Shown: positions 54,744 through 64,000 of the stretch, in pieces
Layout: each line of letters opens with the position of its first letter
How positions within the stretch are numbered: position 1 is the first letter of the stretch
Origin: Actinomycetospora termitidis
Lineage (GTDB): Bacteria; Actinomycetota; Actinomycetes; Mycobacteriales; Pseudonocardiaceae
Length of the DNA: 64,000 nt
Direction: 5' to 3'
NCBI RefSeq assembly: GCF_030286555.1
Contig: NZ_JASVWF010000007.1
Span: forward strand, 62,001 to 126,000
Translations under genes and position numbers: made by a program
The notes under the pieces: model-generated
What the model saw: the letters and a program-made list of their open reading frames with translations, nothing else
Database searches by the model: none
Told to the model about the DNA's origin: nothing

Positions 54744-55478
54744 CTACTCCGCGAGCGGGGCCTCGTCGTCGGGCGCGGCCATCACCGGCGGCGCGGCCCC
54801 GTCGGTGGGGGCGCCCTCGGCGGGCATCGCGTCGAGGATGAGCTGCTCGCCGTGCTCGGCGTGCCGCCGTGCGAGCGCCTCGGCGGCCTCGCCGTCGCCG
54901 TCGCGGATGGCGTCCAGGATCGCCGCGTGGTCCTCCCAGACCCAGGCCGGAGCGCCGCCCTGCAACAGGACCTCGCCCATCACCCGCTGCACGTTGCGCC
55001 ACATGACGCCGGCGCTCTCCGCCAGCAGGGGGTTCGCGGTGGCCTCGACGACGGTCCGGTGGAACTCGACGTCGTTGCGGACCATCAGCGCGAAGGAACG
55101 GTCGTCGAAGGCCTGCCGCCCGGCGACCACGATCCGCGTCGCGTGCCGGAGCCACTCGCCGGTCCTCCGGTCCGCGGCCAGCCGCGCGGCCTGCCCGTCG
55201 AGGATGGCGCGCAGCTCGTAGAGGTGGCTGACGAAGTCGCGCTCGAGCGGCGTGACCTCCAGCCCGCGGCGCCCGAACTCGCGCACCAGGCCCTGGTTAC
55301 GCAGCAGGAGCAGCGCCTGTTGGACGGGCTGGCGGGAGACGTTGAACCGTTCCGCGAGCTGCTCCTGACGCAACGGCGCGCCCGGCGTGAGCCGGCCGGT
55401 GCAGATGTCGTCGACGATCGCCTCGAAGACCTGGTCGGTCCGCGAGGGTCTCTGGGGCAGGTCTGCCATCGGCGCCAT
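54744..55478 (-). CDS. GntR family (FadR/FCD) transcriptional regulator
   Basis: The 244-residue regulator has the GntR HTH (LRQEQLAERFNVSRQPVQQA) and an FCD effector domain (LYELRAILDGQAARLAA; RNDVEFHRTVVEATANPLL) with the usual metal-binding His/Asp pattern. It diverges from the TPP-enzyme operon. A perfect palindrome TTCTGAATTCAGAA sits in the shared promoter. It likely senses an acid intermediate of the catabolic cluster. The ATG at 55469 is an alternative start. Confidence 0.92.
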   Translation of the reverse strand: MAPMADLPQRPSRTDQVFEAIVDDICTGRLTPGAPLRQEQLAERFNVSRQPVQQALLLLRNQGLVREFGRRGLEVTPLERDFVSHLYELRAILDGQAARLAADRRTGEWLRHATRIVVAGRQAFDDRSFALMVRNDVEFHRTVVEATANPLLAESAGVMWRNVQRVMGEVLLQGGAPAWVWEDHAAILDAIRDGDGEAAEALARRHAEHGEQLILDAMPAEGAPTDGAAPPVMAAPDDEAPLAE

Positions 55479-55507
55479 CGTAGTGGTCGAGGTTTCCCGT
55501 GACAGTC

Positions 55508-55526
55508 TTGACTTCTGAATTCAGAA
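55508..55526. promoter_or_regulatory. TTGACT box and 14-bp palindrome, candidate GntR operator
   Basis: TTGACT (55508-55513) overlaps the perfect palindrome TTCTGAATTCAGAA (55513-55526), which is strikingly A/T-rich for this genome. A bound repressor would cover the -35 of the plus-strand operon. Confidence 0.6.
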
Positions 55527-55558
55527 TGCGGCACGGTCAGGTGACGCACGACACGTGA

Positions 55559-57322
<1,764 letters not shown>

Positions 57323-57323
57323 G

Positions 57324-58724
57324 ATGGCCGCGATGGAGGAGTGGGCGTTCCCGACCCGCTACGACCAGGACTACCTGCCCGACCCGGACTCGCCGTACTG
57401 GTTCCCGGTCCGCGAGACGATGGACCCGGCCGAGCGGGACGCGGCGGTGCTGGTCCGCCTGCGCGAGGTCATGGAGTACGCGTACTCGACCTCGGACTTC
57501 TACAAGACCAAGTGGGACGCCGCCGGACTCAAGCCTGCGGACATCACGTCCTTCGAGGCGTTCGAGCAGGTCCCGGTCGTGACGAAGGCCGAGATGCGGG
57601 AGTCGCAGGCGACCCACCCGCCGTTCGGCGACTACCTGTGTTGCGACGAGTCCGAGGTCCACCACATCCACGGGACCTCCGGGACGACGGGCGCTCCCAC
57701 GGCCTTCGCGCTCGGGCGACGCGACTGGGAGGTCATCGCCGACAACCAGGCCCGCATCCTGTGGGGGATGGGTGTGCGGCCCGGCGACACCGTGTTCGTC
57801 GCGGCGCTGTTCTCGCTGTACCTGGGCTCCTGGGGGGCGATGACGGCGGCCGAGCGGCTGCGCTGCCGGGTGCTCCCGTTCGGTGCGGGGGCGCAGGGCA
57901 TGACGGCGCGGGCGGTCACCTGGCTGGCCCGGGTGAAGCCGGCGGCGTTCTACGCGACGCCGTCGTACGCGCTGCGCCTGGCCGAGGTGGCGGAGGCCGA
58001 GAAGATCGACCCCCGCGAGTTCGGGCTCAAGGTCATGTTCTTCTCCGGGGAGCCCGGGGCGTCGGTGCCGTCGGTGCGCCAGGCGATCGAGGACAGTTTC
58101 GGCGCCACGGTGATCGACTGCGGGACGATGGCCGAGATGACGCCGTTCATGTCGGCGTCGGCCACGGCCGGAACCCCGGACGGGATGCTGCTCTGGCAGG
58201 ACATCGTCTGGCACGAGGTCTGCGACCCGGACTCGTTCCGCACCGTGCCGTACGGCTCCGAGGGCACGCCGGTCTACACGCACCTCGAGCGCACCTCGCA
58301 GCCGATGATCCGGCTCGCCTCCAACGACCTGACGCGCTGGGTCATGGAGGACAACCCCTGCGGGCGTACCTATCCCAAGCTGCCCGAGGGCGTGTACGGC
58401 CGGATCGACGACATGATCCACATCCGCGGCGAGAACGTGTACCCGACGGAGGTCGACAACTACCTGCGGCAGGTGGAGCACTACGGCGGCGAGCACCAGA
58501 TCGTCGTCCGCCGCACCGGCTCGATGGACGAGATGATCGTCCGCGCCGAGTGCACCCTGCCCGACGGCGAGCGCTCCGAGTTCGAGCGCAGCACCGGCTC
58601 CGGCCTGCAGTCCCTGCTCGGGGTCCGCGTGACCTTCGAGTCCGTGGACGCCCGGTCCCTCGAGCGCGCCGAGCACAAGTCGCGGCGCGTGGTCGACGAA
58701 CGAGAGCACACGAAACGCGGCTGA
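57324..58724 (+). CDS. Phenylacetate-CoA ligase (PaaK)-like AMP-binding enzyme
   Basis: The 466-residue adenylate-forming enzyme has HGTSGTTGAPTAFALG (P-loop), MFFSGEPGASVPSVRQ, and IHIRGENVYPTEVD in the C-terminal domain, as in PaaK-type ligases. These make acyl-CoA from acid, ATP and CoA. The spacing to the TPP gene is one base, with AAGGAG just upstream of the ATG. Together they suggest activation of an aromatic or hydroxy acid; the specificity is not evident. Confidence 0.9.
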   Translation: MAAMEEWAFPTRYDQDYLPDPDSPYWFPVRETMDPAERDAAVLVRLREVMEYAYSTSDFYKTKWDAAGLKPADITSFEAFEQVPVVTKAEMRESQATHPPFGDYLCCDESEVHHIHGTSGTTGAPTAFALGRRDWEVIADNQARILWGMGVRPGDTVFVAALFSLYLGSWGAMTAAERLRCRVLPFGAGAQGMTARAVTWLARVKPAAFYATPSYALRLAEVAEAEKIDPREFGLKVMFFSGEPGASVPSVRQAIEDSFGATVIDCGTMAEMTPFMSASATAGTPDGMLLWQDIVWHEVCDPDSFRTVPYGSEGTPVYTHLERTSQPMIRLASNDLTRWVMEDNPCGRTYPKLPEGVYGRIDDMIHIRGENVYPTEVDNYLRQVEHYGGEHQIVVRRTGSMDEMIVRAECTLPDGERSEFERSTGSGLQSLLGVRVTFESVDARSLERAEHKSRRVVDEREHTKRG

Positions 58725-58778
58725 GCCGCGCGACCCGACGTCAGGAACGCTTCTTCAACGCCGAGGAGGACCCAACCG

Positions 58779-59420
58779 ATGAACGACGCCCTGGGGGAGA
58801 AGCCGGCACCGTTCGGCGCCCCCGAGACCACGGTCGCGCCCGGGTGGGGCGGTGGGTTCTTCGAGACCGGCCGCCCACGGCTCGGCGGGCTGGAGCAGCC
58901 GGTGCGGTTCACCGACGCCCAGGCCGCGGTGCTGAATGCGCTCGCCGACACGATCATCCCGCCGCACCCGGACTGGCCGAACGCGAGCGAGGTCGACCTC
59001 GTCGCCTTCTGCGGGCGGTACATCACGCCGAGCGGCTACAAGAACAAACACTTCCCGTTCGCGGACGCCGATTCCTTCACGGCGGCCCTGGACAAGCTCG
59101 GACAGGCGTTCGTCGACGCCGACCCGGCCGAGCGGGCCAAAGCCCTCGAAGCGCTGGAGAAGGCCGAGGACCCGTTCTTCGAACAGATCCGCGCGCTCGT
59201 CTACTACGGCTACTACTCACGGCCCGAGGTCGTCATCGCGATCCGGCGCAACGTCCCGGCCGGCAAGGACTACCACGGACCGCCGCTGCCCTACGGCTAC
59301 ATCCAGTCCCTCGAACCGTGGGACGAGACGACCCTCGCGCAGGCCAACGAGAACGGCTCCTACCTCGAGACCGAGCAGGTCACGCGCGTCGACCTGTCCA
59401 AGCTCACCTGGACGAAGTGA
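58779..59420 (+). CDS. Gluconate 2-dehydrogenase subunit 3-like protein
   Basis: The 213-residue protein matches the small subunit of flavin/heme gluconate dehydrogenase-type complexes: FTDAQAAVLNALADTIIPPH, FFEQIRALVYYGYYSRPEV, and YGYIQSLEPWD. Such subunits chaperone or partner the GMC catalytic subunit encoded next. A Tat signal, common in this family, is not seen here, so export would need another route or the complex may be cytoplasmic. Confidence 0.85.
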   Translation: MNDALGEKPAPFGAPETTVAPGWGGGFFETGRPRLGGLEQPVRFTDAQAAVLNALADTIIPPHPDWPNASEVDLVAFCGRYITPSGYKNKHFPFADADSFTAALDKLGQAFVDADPAERAKALEALEKAEDPFFEQIRALVYYGYYSRPEVVIAIRRNVPAGKDYHGPPLPYGYIQSLEPWDETTLAQANENGSYLETEQVTRVDLSKLTWTK

Positions 59421-59427
59421 GGCACCC

Positions 59428-61080
59428 ATGGCCGGCTACGAAGAAGTCGACGTCCTGATCATCGGCGCCGGGCCCGGCGGGGCCGGCGTCGCCTACGAGC
59501 TCAAGGACACGGGCGCGAAGATCGTGTGCCTGGAGCAGGGTCCGTGGGTCACGCCCCCGGAGCACCCGCACTACCACGACGAGTGGGAGATCGAGAAGCA
59601 GCGCGGGTGGGCCTACGACCCGAACGTCCGCCAGCTGCCCGAGGACTATCCGGTCACCGGAACCACGACGCCGTACATGATGAACAACGTCGGCGGCTCG
59701 ACGGTGCACTACGCCGGGCACTGGCCGCGCTACAAGCCGGTCGACTTCCGCAAGGGGACCGAGCACGGCCTCGAGGGCACGATCGACTGGCCGATCTCCT
59801 ACGAGGACCTGGCGCCGTTCTACGACCGCAACGACGCCATCTACGGCATCTCCGGTCTCCTCGGCGACCCCTCGTACCCGGACCGCAAGAACGCCCAGCG
59901 CGACCCGATGGTGCTGCCCGGCAAGCTCGGGCTGAAGTACGCCAAGGCCTCCCGCGACCTGGGCTGGCACTGGTGGCCGAGCGACAACGCCGTCATCACC
60001 CGGCCCCGGGAGAACCGCGAGGCCGACGTGGGGCACGGCAACGAGCTCTCCGGCAGCCCGACCGGATCGCTGTCGACGCCGGCGCACGCGCACTGGCCCT
60101 ACAACGTGCGGGCGGGCGTGGATCTGCGCCCGATGTCGCGCGTCGAGACGATCACGGCCGAGGGCGGGAGGGCGACCGGCGCGGTCTACATCGACCGGAA
60201 CACCGGCAACCGGCACGAGATCCGGGCGAAGATCGTGGTGCTCGCGGCGAACGGCATCGGGTCGCCGCGCATGCTGCTCGCGAGCGCGCAGAAGGGTCAC
60301 GAGAACGGCCTGGCGAACTCGAACGGCATGGTGGGCAAGTACCTGATGCACCACGTGTTCGCGTTCTGCGACTCGTGGTTCGACGAGCCCGTCGAGGGAT
60401 TCAAGGGCTCGTTCGGCTCGCCGATGTACTCGCACGAGTTCTACCACACCGACATGGACCGCGGATTCGTCAACGGATTCGGCATGCAGGTGGCGCGCTC
60501 GTTCGGCCCGTCGTACGCCGCGATGGGGACGCACACCGGGTACACGGCGCCGTGGGGCGAGAAGCACCGCGACTTCTTCGCGAACCACTTCGCGAACCAC
60601 CTCATGGTGTTCATGTTCGGCGAGGACCTGCCGGTGGAGACGAACGCGGTGACGCTCGACCCGGAGGTCACCGACTCCGACGGCATCCCGGCCGCGCACG
60701 TGAACTACGAGCTGCACCCGAACGACATCGCGCTCGCGAAGTACGGCATCGAGAAGATCTTCGAGGCCACGCGGGCGGTCGGGGCGGTCGAGACCAACGA
60801 CACCGGCGTCCTCTACCCGCCGCCGGCCTGGCACCTCATGGGCACCTGCCGCATGGGCAACACGCCCGAGGACTCGGTGCTCAACAAGTGGTGCCAGACG
60901 TGGGACCTGCCGAACCTCTTCGTCGTCGACGGCTCCACGCTCACCACCGGCGGTGCGGTCAACCCGACGTCGACGATCGGTGCCCTGGCCGTCCGGGCCG
61001 GGGAGTACATCAAGCGGAACTACGACCACATCACGTCGCAGCGGACGACGCCGTCGAACGCGGACGCGCCCACGATGTGA
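59428..61080 (+). CDS. GMC family oxidoreductase (catalytic subunit of a gluconate-dehydrogenase-like complex)
   Basis: The 550-residue flavoprotein has an N-terminal FAD motif (VLIIGAGPGGAGVAYEL), NVGGSTVHYAGHWPR, and the C-terminal active-site region WHLMGTCRMG ... GGAVNPTSTIGALAVRAGEY. It oxidises an alcohol or sugar acid and passes electrons onward. The ATG at 59428 lies seven bases after the small-subunit stop. In the GntR-controlled operon it may produce the acid or keto acid used by the TPP enzyme. A 46-bp palindrome follows eight bases after its stop. Confidence 0.92.
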   Translation: MAGYEEVDVLIIGAGPGGAGVAYELKDTGAKIVCLEQGPWVTPPEHPHYHDEWEIEKQRGWAYDPNVRQLPEDYPVTGTTTPYMMNNVGGSTVHYAGHWPRYKPVDFRKGTEHGLEGTIDWPISYEDLAPFYDRNDAIYGISGLLGDPSYPDRKNAQRDPMVLPGKLGLKYAKASRDLGWHWWPSDNAVITRPRENREADVGHGNELSGSPTGSLSTPAHAHWPYNVRAGVDLRPMSRVETITAEGGRATGAVYIDRNTGNRHEIRAKIVVLAANGIGSPRMLLASAQKGHENGLANSNGMVGKYLMHHVFAFCDSWFDEPVEGFKGSFGSPMYSHEFYHTDMDRGFVNGFGMQVARSFGPSYAAMGTHTGYTAPWGEKHRDFFANHFANHLMVFMFGEDLPVETNAVTLDPEVTDSDGIPAAHVNYELHPNDIALAKYGIEKIFEATRAVGAVETNDTGVLYPPPAWHLMGTCRMGNTPEDSVLNKWCQTWDLPNLFVVDGSTLTTGGAVNPTSTIGALAVRAGEYIKRNYDHITSQRTTPSNADAPTM

Positions 61081-61087
61081 GCAAGCT

Positions 61088-61133
61088 CAGGTGAGCACTT
61101 CGAGGGGCTATAGCCCCTCGAAGTGCTCACCTG
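61088..61133. repeat. 46-bp perfect palindrome (terminator after the GMC operon)
   Basis: Each 23-base half is the exact complement of the other with no spacer; the left half starts CAGGTGAGCACTTCGAGGGG and the centre is CTATAG (61108-61113). It lies right after the GMC stop codon and should terminate transcription. As DNA it could form a cruciform. Confidence 0.9.
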
Positions 61134-61164
61134 GCCGCAGGCCACACCCCGTAGGGTCGGTCCG

Positions 61165-61515
61165 GTGACGTACGAGGTGACCCACGACGACACCGCGCAG
61201 GCACTCGGGAGCGGCGACGTCGCCGTTCTCGGCACCCCCCGGCTCATCGCGTGGCTCGAGGCCGCGACGGTCGAGGCGGCCCGCCCGAAGCTCGCGGACA
61301 GCCAGACGACCGTCGGGACGGCGGTCCGGGTCAAGCACCGTCGTCCCACCCGCGTCGGCGGGACCGTCACGACGAAGGCCAAGCTGGCCAGCGGCCCGGA
61401 CGAGAAGGGTCGGCTCTCGTTCACCGTCTCCGCGACCGACGGCGACGGCGCGACCGTCGCCGACGGCGAGATCGACCGGGTCATCGTCGAGCGGATGGGC
61501 GCCTTCGGCTCCTGA
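61165..61515 (+). CDS. Hotdog-fold thioesterase (FlK-like)
   Basis: The 116-residue protein has the fluoroacetyl-CoA thioesterase-like pattern: VLGTPRLIAWLEAATVEAAR with the Thr and Glu positions, then VGTAVRVKHRRPTRVGG with the His. Such enzymes hydrolyse short acyl-CoAs or act as housekeeping thioesterases. GTG 61165 lies eight bases after TAGGGT (61152-61157), which points to a leaderless mRNA. Confidence 0.83.
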   Translation: MTYEVTHDDTAQALGSGDVAVLGTPRLIAWLEAATVEAARPKLADSQTTVGTAVRVKHRRPTRVGGTVTTKAKLASGPDEKGRLSFTVSATDGDGATVADGEIDRVIVERMGAFGS

Positions 61516-61550
61516 GCCTTCCCGACGACGGGTTGCGCCTCGCCCGTTCA

Positions 61551-61613
61551 TGATCACCGAGCACCGTCGGCGATCGGCCTGCCGGGCAGACCGCCCAGGG
61601 TGCTCGTTGATCA
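61551..61613. repeat. 63-bp palindromic repeat, GAGCACC subtype
   Basis: TGATCACCGAGCACC (61551-61565) pairs with GGGTGCTCGTTGATCA (61598-61613). It is the first of three elements in the 373-bp gap 61516-61888, which holds no gene. Confidence 0.8.
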
Positions 61614-61654
61614 CGGACGATCCGCGGCTCCTCAGGGTCGCGAGCCCCGCCTCA

Positions 61655-61716
61655 TGATCATCGGTACACGAGGCACCTCGGGCGGCCGGATCAGGTGCGT
61701 CATGTACTGGTGATCA
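61655..61716. repeat. 62-bp palindromic repeat, GAGGCACC subtype
   Basis: TGATCA at both ends, with GGTACACGAGGCACCTCGG and GGTGCGTCATGTACTGG inside. It matches the elements at 33152 and 43164 in length and inner arms. Confidence 0.8.
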
Positions 61717-61761
61717 TGCTCGGGCAGCGGCGACGGCCCAGGATCGCGCGCCAATGCTCGG

Positions 61762-61820
61762 ATCAGAGCACCGTCGACGGTCGACCTGCCGTTCGAACTG
61801 CCGACGGTGCTCGTTGATCG
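61762..61820. repeat. ~59-bp palindromic repeat, GAGCACC subtype
   Basis: GATCAGAGCACCGTCG at the left and CGACGGTGCTCGTTGATC at the right form the arms; it is related to 61551-61613. Confidence 0.75.
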
Positions 61821-61888
61821 CGCACGCCGTGCCGCGTCACTCCTCCGGCGGTCTTGCGGCCGCTCTATTGTCACTTAGAGTCACTTTC

Positions 61889-62437
61889 GTGGCCGTGGCC
61901 CTCGTCGTGGTGGCGCTCGTCGTGTGCGTCGTCGCACTGTCCGTGGTCGGCGTGCGGCGGGGGAAGGTCCGGCGCTGCGAGGAGGAGGCCGCGTGGCTGG
62001 CCGCCTCGCCCCGGGAGGACGGCGGCGGCGAGCCCGTGGCCGTCGAGGTGTGGTGGGCCGGGAAGGACGCCGGGATCGTCTGGGACGGCCGGGACGTCGG
62101 CGTGTGGACCCCGACCCTCGACGGGCCCTGCAACACGCCCCGCCTGCGCCCGGTGCGCGGCGGGCTCGTCACCGCCGGAGAACCGATGTCGGTCACCCGC
62201 GGCGCGTTGTTCGCGGACCGCGACTGGGTCGTCGTCGGCGGACGGCGCTTCGTCCTGCACGAGCGCGAGCTCGTCGACGCCCGCGGGACCCGCTGGCCGC
62301 TCTCCACGGTCGTGTCCGGGCACCCCGGGGACGTCCGGCGCTTCACGGTGCCGCGTGATCTCGGCCCACGCGGCACGCTGCTCGTGCTCGACCGGCTCTC
62401 CCTGCGGGCCCTCGTCGCCGCGTCCTCCGGCGATTGA
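61889..62437 (+). CDS. Hypothetical one-TM membrane protein upstream of dnaG
   Basis: The 182-residue reading starts at a GTG seven bases after TAGAGT (61876-61881), so the mRNA is probably leaderless. One N-terminal helix (VVALVVCVVALSVVGV) is followed by a basic stretch (RRGKVRRCEEE) and a soluble ~150-residue domain rich in Trp/Gly/Asp (VEVWWAGKDAGIVWDGRDVG). No family is recognised. A trans-membrane accessory role is possible but unsupported. Confidence 0.65.
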   Translation: MAVALVVVALVVCVVALSVVGVRRGKVRRCEEEAAWLAASPREDGGGEPVAVEVWWAGKDAGIVWDGRDVGVWTPTLDGPCNTPRLRPVRGGLVTAGEPMSVTRGALFADRDWVVVGGRRFVLHERELVDARGTRWPLSTVVSGHPGDVRRFTVPRDLGPRGTLLVLDRLSLRALVAASSGD

Positions 62438-62495
62438 CCTCGAACTGCACGGACGGGCCCCCGCGACCCGCACCCGTCGTCGTAAACTCGCGGTC

Positions 62496-64000
62496 GTGGC
62501 AGGACGGATCCGGGACTCCGACATCGCGGAGGTGCGCGACCGGAACCGCATCGACGAGCTGGTCGGCGAGTACGTCGCGCTGCGGCCGGCCGGGCCGGGG
62601 TCGCTGAAGGGGCTGTGCCCCTTCCACGACGAGAAGTCCCCGTCGTTCCAGGTGCGCACCAGCCACAACACCTACCACTGCTTCGGCTGCGGGGCGCACG
62701 GCAGCGCCATCGACTTCCTCATGCAGATCGACCAGCTGGGGTTCGTCGAGGCGGTCGAGAAGCTGGCCGACCGGGTCGGGTACCGCCTGACCTACGAGGG
62801 CGGCGGTTCCAGCGTCCAGCGCGACCGCGGGACGCGATCCCGCCTGCTCGCGGCGAACAAGCTCGCCGCCGAGTTCTACGCCAACGAGCTCCGCGCGCCC
62901 GGCGAGGCGAACACGGCCCGCCAGTTCCTCGCCGAGCGGGGGTTCGACCAGGCGGCGGCCGAGCAGTTCGGGTGCGGATTCGCCCCGGGCGGCTGGGAGA
63001 AGCTGACCAAGCACCTCCTCGCGCAGGGCTTCACCCTCGACGAGCTCGAGAAGGCCGGCCTGTCGGTGCCCGGCCAGCGCGGCCACCGGGACCGCTTCCA
63101 GCGTCGCCTGCTGTGGCCGATCCGCGACCTCGGCGGCGACGTCGTCGGGTTCGGCGCCCGGCGGCTGTTCGACGACGACCGCATCGAGGCCAAGTACCTC
63201 AACACCCCCGAGACGCCCGTCTACCACAAGTCGAAGGTGCTCTTCGGGCTCGACAAGGCCAAGCGGGACATCGCGAAGACCCGGCAGGCCGTGATCGTCG
63301 AGGGCTACACCGACGTCATGGCGATGCACCTCGCGGGCGTGCCCACTGCGGTCGCCAGCTGCGGCACCGCCTTCGGCGACGACCACGTCGCCGTCCTGCG
63401 CCGCCTGCTGCTCGACGACTCGTTCGACCGCGGCGAGGTCATCTACGTCTTCGACGGCGACGCCGCCGGGCAGGCCGCGGCGCTCAAGGCGTTCGACGGC
63501 GACCAGCAGTTCGTCACCCAGACCTACATCGCCATCGCGCCCGACGGCATGGACCCCTGCGAGCTGCGTCAAGCCACGGGCGACACCGCGGTCCGCGACC
63601 TCGTCGCCCGTCGCTCGCCGCTGTTCACCTTCGCGATCCGCTCCATCCTCGACGACTACGACCTCGGCACCGTCGAGGGCCAGACCGCCGCCCTGAAGCG
63701 CTGCGTCCCGTTGGTCGCCCAGATCCGGCAGGTCGAGCTGCGCGACGGCTACGCCCGCCGGCTCGCGGGCTGGACGGGCTGGGCCGACGAGGCGCAGGTG
63801 GTCCGCCGGGTCCGCGAGACGGCGGGGCAGCCCGCCGACCAGCGCCAGAGCTCTTCCCGACGGCGGGTCCGCCCGGTCGAGCCGTCCGGCTCGGCCGAGG
63901 GGCCGCCGATGCCCGGCCGGGACGACCCCCGGTTGCGCGTGCAGCGGGAGGTCCTCAAGGCGGCGCTGCAGGTCCCGGCCCTCGCCGGCCCCGTCTACGA
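62496..64000 (+). CDS. dnaG: DNA primase DnaG, C-terminus cut by window edge
   Basis: About 501 residues are present; the full protein is usually 600 or more. It begins with the CHC2 zinc domain (LCPFHDEKSPSF ... YHCFGCGAHGSAIDF), then the RNA polymerase core with TOPRIM (QAVIVEGYTDVMAMH near residue 266; YVFDGDAAGQAA). It makes RNA primers at the replication fork and binds DnaB through the missing C-terminus. The GTG at 62496 lies eight bases after TAAACT (62483-62488), a leaderless promoter. The 14-bp motif at 63855-63868 lies in the later coding part. Confidence 0.95.
   Translation, partial: MAGRIRDSDIAEVRDRNRIDELVGEYVALRPAGPGSLKGLCPFHDEKSPSFQVRTSHNTYHCFGCGAHGSAIDFLMQIDQLGFVEAVEKLADRVGYRLTYEGGGSSVQRDRGTRSRLLAANKLAAEFYANELRAPGEANTARQFLAERGFDQAAAEQFGCGFAPGGWEKLTKHLLAQGFTLDELEKAGLSVPGQRGHRDRFQRRLLWPIRDLGGDVVGFGARRLFDDDRIEAKYLNTPETPVYHKSKVLFGLDKAKRDIAKTRQAVIVEGYTDVMAMHLAGVPTAVASCGTAFGDDHVAVLRRLLLDDSFDRGEVIYVFDGDAAGQAAALKAFDGDQQFVTQTYIAIAPDGMDPCELRQATGDTAVRDLVARRSPLFTFAIRSILDDYDLGTVEGQTAALKRCVPLVAQIRQVELRDGYARRLAGWTGWADEAQVVRRVRETAGQPADQRQSSSRRRVRPVEPSGSAEGPPMPGRDDPRLRVQREVLKAALQVPALAGPVY

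Overview
The window is very G+C-rich throughout, with mostly G/C-ending codons, many GTG starts, leaderless promoters and ATGA/GTGA gene overlaps. It is a chromosome segment of a high-GC actinobacterium. The core gene order hrcA-dnaJ2-rsmE ... phoH-ybeY-CBS protein ... era ... recO-uppS ... zur/arsR ... glyS ... dgt ... dnaG follows the mycobacterial Rv2374c-Rv2343c block from memory. Together with the protein types this suggests Pseudonocardiales (for example a Pseudonocardia relative). This placement is inference. No rRNA, tRNA, CRISPR array, phage or transposase gene was seen.

Layout. 1-7892: a divergent catabolic locus. On the minus strand lie iclR, a CaiB-type CoA-transferase, a CoA-ester lyase, a cyclase-family hydrolase and MmgE/PrpD (cut by the window edge). 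On the plus strand lie an FAD oxidoreductase and a hydantoinase-like amidohydrolase. 7940-9795: an HNH/DUF222 nuclease behind a perfect SOS box. 9806-16770: a TetR/aldo-keto reductase pair, an alpha/beta hydrolase, a sirtuin, a YihY protein, a lone molybdenum hydroxylase large subunit and a MarR regulator. 17103-27135: an ini-type (isoniazid-inducible iniBAC-like) envelope-stress locus. It holds a LuxR-type regulator, a membrane-anchored Hsp70-like protein, a lipoprotein beta-lactamase-like protein, an IniB-like protein and two dynamin-like GTPases. 27241-49291: core genes, with an ABC-F protein, a BCCT transporter and a Zur/ArsR operon among them. 49288-62437: accessory genes between dgt and dnaG, comprising a GT-C glycosyltransferase, three roadblock/LC7-like proteins, a gamma carbonic anhydrase, a GntR-controlled catabolic cluster (TPP enzyme, PaaK-like ligase, GMC dehydrogenase with its small subunit), a hotdog thioesterase and a one-TM protein. 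62496 to the edge: dnaG, truncated.

The most unusual signals are at DNA level. Several unrelated families of short palindromic repeats are scattered here: a 51-bp family (four copies, two embedded in-frame in proteins), a 62-bp family whose arms co-vary, a 14-bp near-palindrome in at least 13 exact copies in all three reading frames, a 46-bp perfect palindrome, clustered repeats at 16.8-17.1 kb and 31.2-31.4 kb, and a palindrome-bearing 75-bp tandem repeat inside a roadblock gene. Other points of note are a three-codon upstream ORF and an SD-sequestering stem before the ABC-F gene, an apparent CTG start for phoH, and the ini-type Hsp70/dynamin locus and roadblock trio as candidate little-described systems.
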